A stretch of DNA of 64,000 nucleotides from Sepiola atlantica (Eukaryota; Mollusca; Cephalopoda; Sepiida; Sepiolidae): NCBI GenBank assembly GCA_963556195.1, contig OY744523.1, forward strand, positions 76,475,945 to 76,539,944. The letters run 5' to 3'. This document shows positions 60,922 to 64,000 of this stretch, one piece after another. The notes beneath the pieces are model-generated. The model saw only the letters and a list, made by a program, of their open reading frames with translations, was not told the origin of the DNA and ran no database searches. Every line of letters begins with the position of its first letter. Position 1 is the stretch's first letter. The position numbers and the translations under genes are program-made.

Positions 60922-61001
<80 letters not shown>
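60922..61001. repeat. (AT)n microsatellite
   Basis: About 40 AT units, among the longest in the window. Confidence 0.97.
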
Positions 61002-61002
<1 letters not shown>

Positions 61003-61004
61003 CC

Positions 61005-61670
61005 TTATCTATTATTTATAATTAATGGTTCCCATATTGTATTAAATTCTATACAAGGTCTGCTTAGTAAGTCATTATTGCCCAACATTATACAAATTAT
61101 AATCATCATCTGAAAAATTCAAAAAGATTTTTTTTTTTACTTTTAAAAAGTACCGACTGCTTCCGGTATTAAAATGCAACAGTCATAATGATGAGACCAT
61201 TTCTTGTGTCAACCATTAGAATACTAGTTCAAAAAGCGTCAATTATGGATGAGTAAAAATAATACAGCGCCTACTACAATCTTAACGTCGCATAGTTGTA
61301 TTCTTTTTCATATTCACAATAAGTAAATTCACGCCATTGTAATATCTGCAGTGTTTAAAAGGTTAGAGTACATAAAGATAATAGACGGTTACTTGCATAT
61401 AATTGTATCTTTTATCGTTTCTAATTCCTTTGAAAGTGTTCTAGTGCTACATCGACACGTGCTTTTCTACTTTGCGTTTTATAGACTCGTAATCGACAAT
61501 TGATCGAAACACAATAATGGCTTTATGATTTCAAAGGACTAATAACAATCTATGAAAATGCCTAAACAAGGTTTTGTCAACTGACCTCAAAGGAAAACGA
61601 ATTTGAAGTTTTCAGATGAGATATTTAGAAAGAAAACTGAACTTAATAAAGTGTTTTTACCAACGCCTTC
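61005..61670. other. No recognised gene
   Basis: AT-rich DNA without coding motifs. Confidence 0.6.
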
Positions 61671-61676
61671 ATGATA

Positions 61677-61678
<2 letters not shown>

Positions 61679-61748
<70 letters not shown>
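61679..61748. repeat. (AT)n microsatellite
   Basis: About 35 AT units. Confidence 0.97.
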
Positions 61749-61753
<5 letters not shown>

Positions 61754-61759
61754 TATAAA

Positions 61760-62560
61760 ATTATTAAAAAAGATGACGGAAATTCAGAGAGCCGGAGTGA
61801 TGAGACGCTCGAAAGAATAAAAATAAACAATCGAAGGGGAGATCTCACAATTATCTTCTATTTTTTTTCAATTTTACATAATAAACAACACGTATGGAAT
61901 TAACTGTATGTAGTGTCTGAGTGATTGGAAAATATTTGATATTTCGGGAGACGCCTCCCCTTTTCAAAAATAAACCGAAGAGAAAAGTTTCACTGCGATA
62001 AATCTAGCAAAATAGATGACGCAAAATAGAAATGAAAACAGAACCAGTCTTGCAGATGGAGATGGGTAGTGCTGCAGCAGATAATAAATCAATAAATTGT
62101 AATATTCTTTCCTACATATAGACACGCTGTTCAAAAATAAATGTGCAATATCAAATATATTAATCAGGTATTATATAGTCAGTAAATATTGTGTGTTTGT
62201 AATAGTTTAATTTAATTAGGTTATTTTTCATAAAATAGTGACATGTTGCATCAATCACACTTGATATTTACGTAAAGTATAATAATGTTAAAGAATATCC
62301 ACTTTGACGTGAGCAACAAACGTGTTCGAGTTCACATGTGTTTGATTAGAATTGATTTTCAAAAATATGTTCTCTATGTTCGTGCAAATGTCTAATATTA
62401 ATTTTCTGAAACATAATCACGTAGAACTGAATATTTTCCATTTCCACAAATTGATAACATAGGAAGGAAACAAAGACTGGAGGTCAGTCGAGCATATTTA
62501 ATTGAAACGACAATAAAGGTGATATTAACAACGCCTCTTCTGTAATAAAGGGGTTATTGA
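61760..62560. other. No recognised gene
   Basis: AT-rich DNA without coding motifs. Confidence 0.6.
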
Positions 62561-62569
62561 AAAGAAAAG

Positions 62570-63400
62570 AGATCACCCCACTATATTTCTTAGTTGATTG
62601 TGTACTCTGCCTATGCAGTAAAGAGGAGTTTGTACGGCATAGTAATTGATTTTTAGACTATCTGACTCTTATATAGTTAGAGGACTACATCTGGTGTCCG
62701 GTCTTTTCTGGATCGTTCAGATGACCTAACTATTTTATCAGCGACCTTGGTAACAGTCTGGATATATGGGGTGAAAGTCAGTCCTAATCTTAATAAAGAG
62801 TATCTTCAAGGACAAAGTCATACATTTTGACTTGGGCAAGCAGGTATTTAAGAATTAATGGTGAATGAAAAAAGCTAGGTGTTAGCGGAGTAAAACACAT
62901 CAAGCAACTTGTTTTTGACCAGTGCGCAACATGCTCCAGAACCGAAGAAAAAGAACAAGCGAGATGATGTGCTGCTATAGACAGTTGTGCCATCTACGTA
63001 GATCTCAATAATGTTCTGAGGATATAATTTGACAGTCATTAATGAAGATCAGGGAGTATGTTGGCCCCAGAACAGCATCCCCAAGGAAGGCCTCTGTTGA
63101 TTCTATCTGCTTCCAACATCTGCCTATCAAGAGCAACATTTATAAACTTATCTGAGCGAAAGGATTAGATGGTGGCGAAAACATTGCTCGATAGTCCATA
63201 GCTACTACGTTTTTTAAGCAGCCGTCTGTGTCGGATCCTATGAATGGCTTTTAATCCAAGGGTTATTACTCTAGAAACAAAGCTTCAATGAAGAGATCCA
63301 CTGATCCTATGCGATATTTCAGTTTGCATATATGTAGTTGCCATTGTAGAACGAAATCCGTATTGTTTGTAACTGAGTAGATTGTTATATTCTGTGGTGA
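62570..63400 (-). pseudogene. LINE reverse transcriptase remnant, second lineage
   Basis: The minus strand from about 63385 gives YKQYGFRSTMATTYMQ (RT block with QYGFR), KAIHRIRHRRLL, SDKFINVALDRQ and GLPWGCCSGANILPDLH. The last stands for the usual GVPQGSVLGPxLFLIFIND block, partly in another frame. The catalytic box follows as YVDGTTVYS (normally YADDTT), then SKTSCLMCF, and after a shift RLGLTFTPYIQTVTKVADK and VVL*LYKS (about 62790-62680). The second catalytic Asp is Gly. Frames change at least four times. It differs clearly from the copies at 1 and 30 kb in these blocks, so it is another subfamily or a much older copy. Confidence 0.82.
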
Positions 63401-63531
63401 TTTACAATGGCTAGATTTATCGCATATTTAAGCAACTTTCTCATGTCGAAACTACCAGAACATTGAATATATTTATATTAAAAAAATACAAACAATTTAT
63501 TTAGCATAGGCTAGATGCAACAGTTCAACAT

Positions 63532-63960
63532 ATGGGGGTCGCCAAGAAACATTTTTTGCCAGTAAATAAAAGATCTTACGACAGTATCAGAAAAATGAAA
63601 GAGGAAATTTGCTCAACAATTAAAAAGTGTATGAAATTGACTCAAAATAAATTGTCTGGTGAAATAAAAGGACATATAGACACAACATTCACGCTGAAAA
63701 TAGCAGTCACCAAACTGAAAAAAGAAAGTGAAATTCTTTAGATAACGAGTTAAAGGTTAAATATAGTGGCCTCATGGTTAAAGAGTTTGAATCGTTAAAG
63801 CTGCAGCACAAATATATCTTAGAAGAGCTACATACTATGAAGGATGAGGTGAATGTCGAAGTAAACATGACACTGTTTCCAAGTTTAAAGATGTGATCCA
63901 AACTCAGACGTCTAGAATTAAAATAACTGGAGGATATCAAATCTGATTTTGATAAATGCC
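63532..63960 (+). pseudogene. Coding-like remnant rich in Lys/Glu/Leu, runs to window end
   Basis: A 69-codon frame from the ATG at 63532 (IRKMKEEICSTIKKCMKL, LKKESEIL) ends in TAG at 63739-63741. In the next frame the text continues smoothly: LDNELKVKYSGLMVKEFES, LKLQHKYILEELHTMKDEVN, VEVNMTLF, and after another break ITGG/LEDIKSDFDKC to about 63960. Spacing of hydrophobic residues among Lys and Glu suggests a coiled coil. The two pieces read as one protein with a frameshift. I do not recognise the family; a LINE ORF1 or gag-like coiled-coil protein is possible. It lies divergently from the LINE RT remnant ending at 63.4 kb, and the window cuts it off. Confidence 0.45.
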
Positions 63961-64000
63961 CCCAGTTCTCACGTAAGATATACTTTAATCAAATTAGGAA

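Overview
The window reads as a stretch of animal nuclear DNA with no intact protein-coding gene. It is AT-rich, has about twenty long (AT)n, (ATT)n and (CA)n microsatellites, and is littered with decayed transposable elements whose protein motifs still show after translation. The mix (Penelope-like element, jockey/CR1-like LINEs, Ty3/Gypsy pol, a mariner-type transposase and a repeat-associated invertebrate protein family) suggests an invertebrate, probably a lophotrochozoan and plausibly a cephalopod mollusc. That taxon is inferred from repeat style and not shown by any single gene. No window-wide open reading frame, bacterial operon, rRNA or convincing tRNA gene was seen.

Layout. 1-3.7 kb: a LINE reverse transcriptase remnant abuts a Penelope-like reverse transcriptase remnant, both on the minus strand. 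3.7-12.3 kb: mostly featureless AT-rich DNA with short degenerate repeats and a copy of a fold-back repeat. 12.4-14.3 kb: a long, frameshifted but well recognisable pseudogene of a widespread uncharacterised invertebrate family. 14.3-21.9 kb: mostly featureless, with one inverted-repeat element at 19.2-19.8 kb. 21.9-27.4 kb: a 5.5-kb tandem array. A divergent 25-bp monomer field contains a uniform 51-bp array of exactly 26 copies, part of which is organised as a 102-bp unit. 27.7-29.1 kb: an unrecognised, possibly formerly coding tract on the minus strand. 30.4-33.5 kb: a LINE remnant, two unrecognised open frames and a Gypsy-type protease remnant. 34.5-35.3 kb: a putative solo LTR carrying CpG-rich hairpin repeats. 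35.8-36.2 kb: a strong fold-back structure. 36.9-38.5 kb: a purine-rich strand. 40-41 kb: degenerate 50-70-bp repeats. 44.1-48.4 kb: a Ty3/Gypsy element with protease end, RT, RNase H, integrase and probable LTR remnants. 48.9-49.1 kb: a 96-bp duplication that doubles a CRE-like palindrome. 51.7-52.1 kb: a LINE endonuclease remnant. 52.8-53.95 kb: a sequence with a U2 snRNA-like head, several hairpins and, further on, inverted-repeat arms. 58.3-60.3 kb: a LINE C-terminus and a mariner-type transposase with an internal 13-bp expansion. 62.6-64 kb: another LINE RT remnant and a coiled-coil-like coding remnant running to the window end.

Nothing here forms a working pathway. The elements are independent, decayed insertions. 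The items most worth a second look are the nested satellite (21.9-27.4 kb), the U2-headed structured element (52.8 kb), the 41-bp-arm hairpin (35.9 kb), the CpG-rich LTR repeats (34.9 kb) and the unnamed protein family at 12.4 kb. All motif identifications come from reading translations by eye and from memory of family patterns; no search was run.
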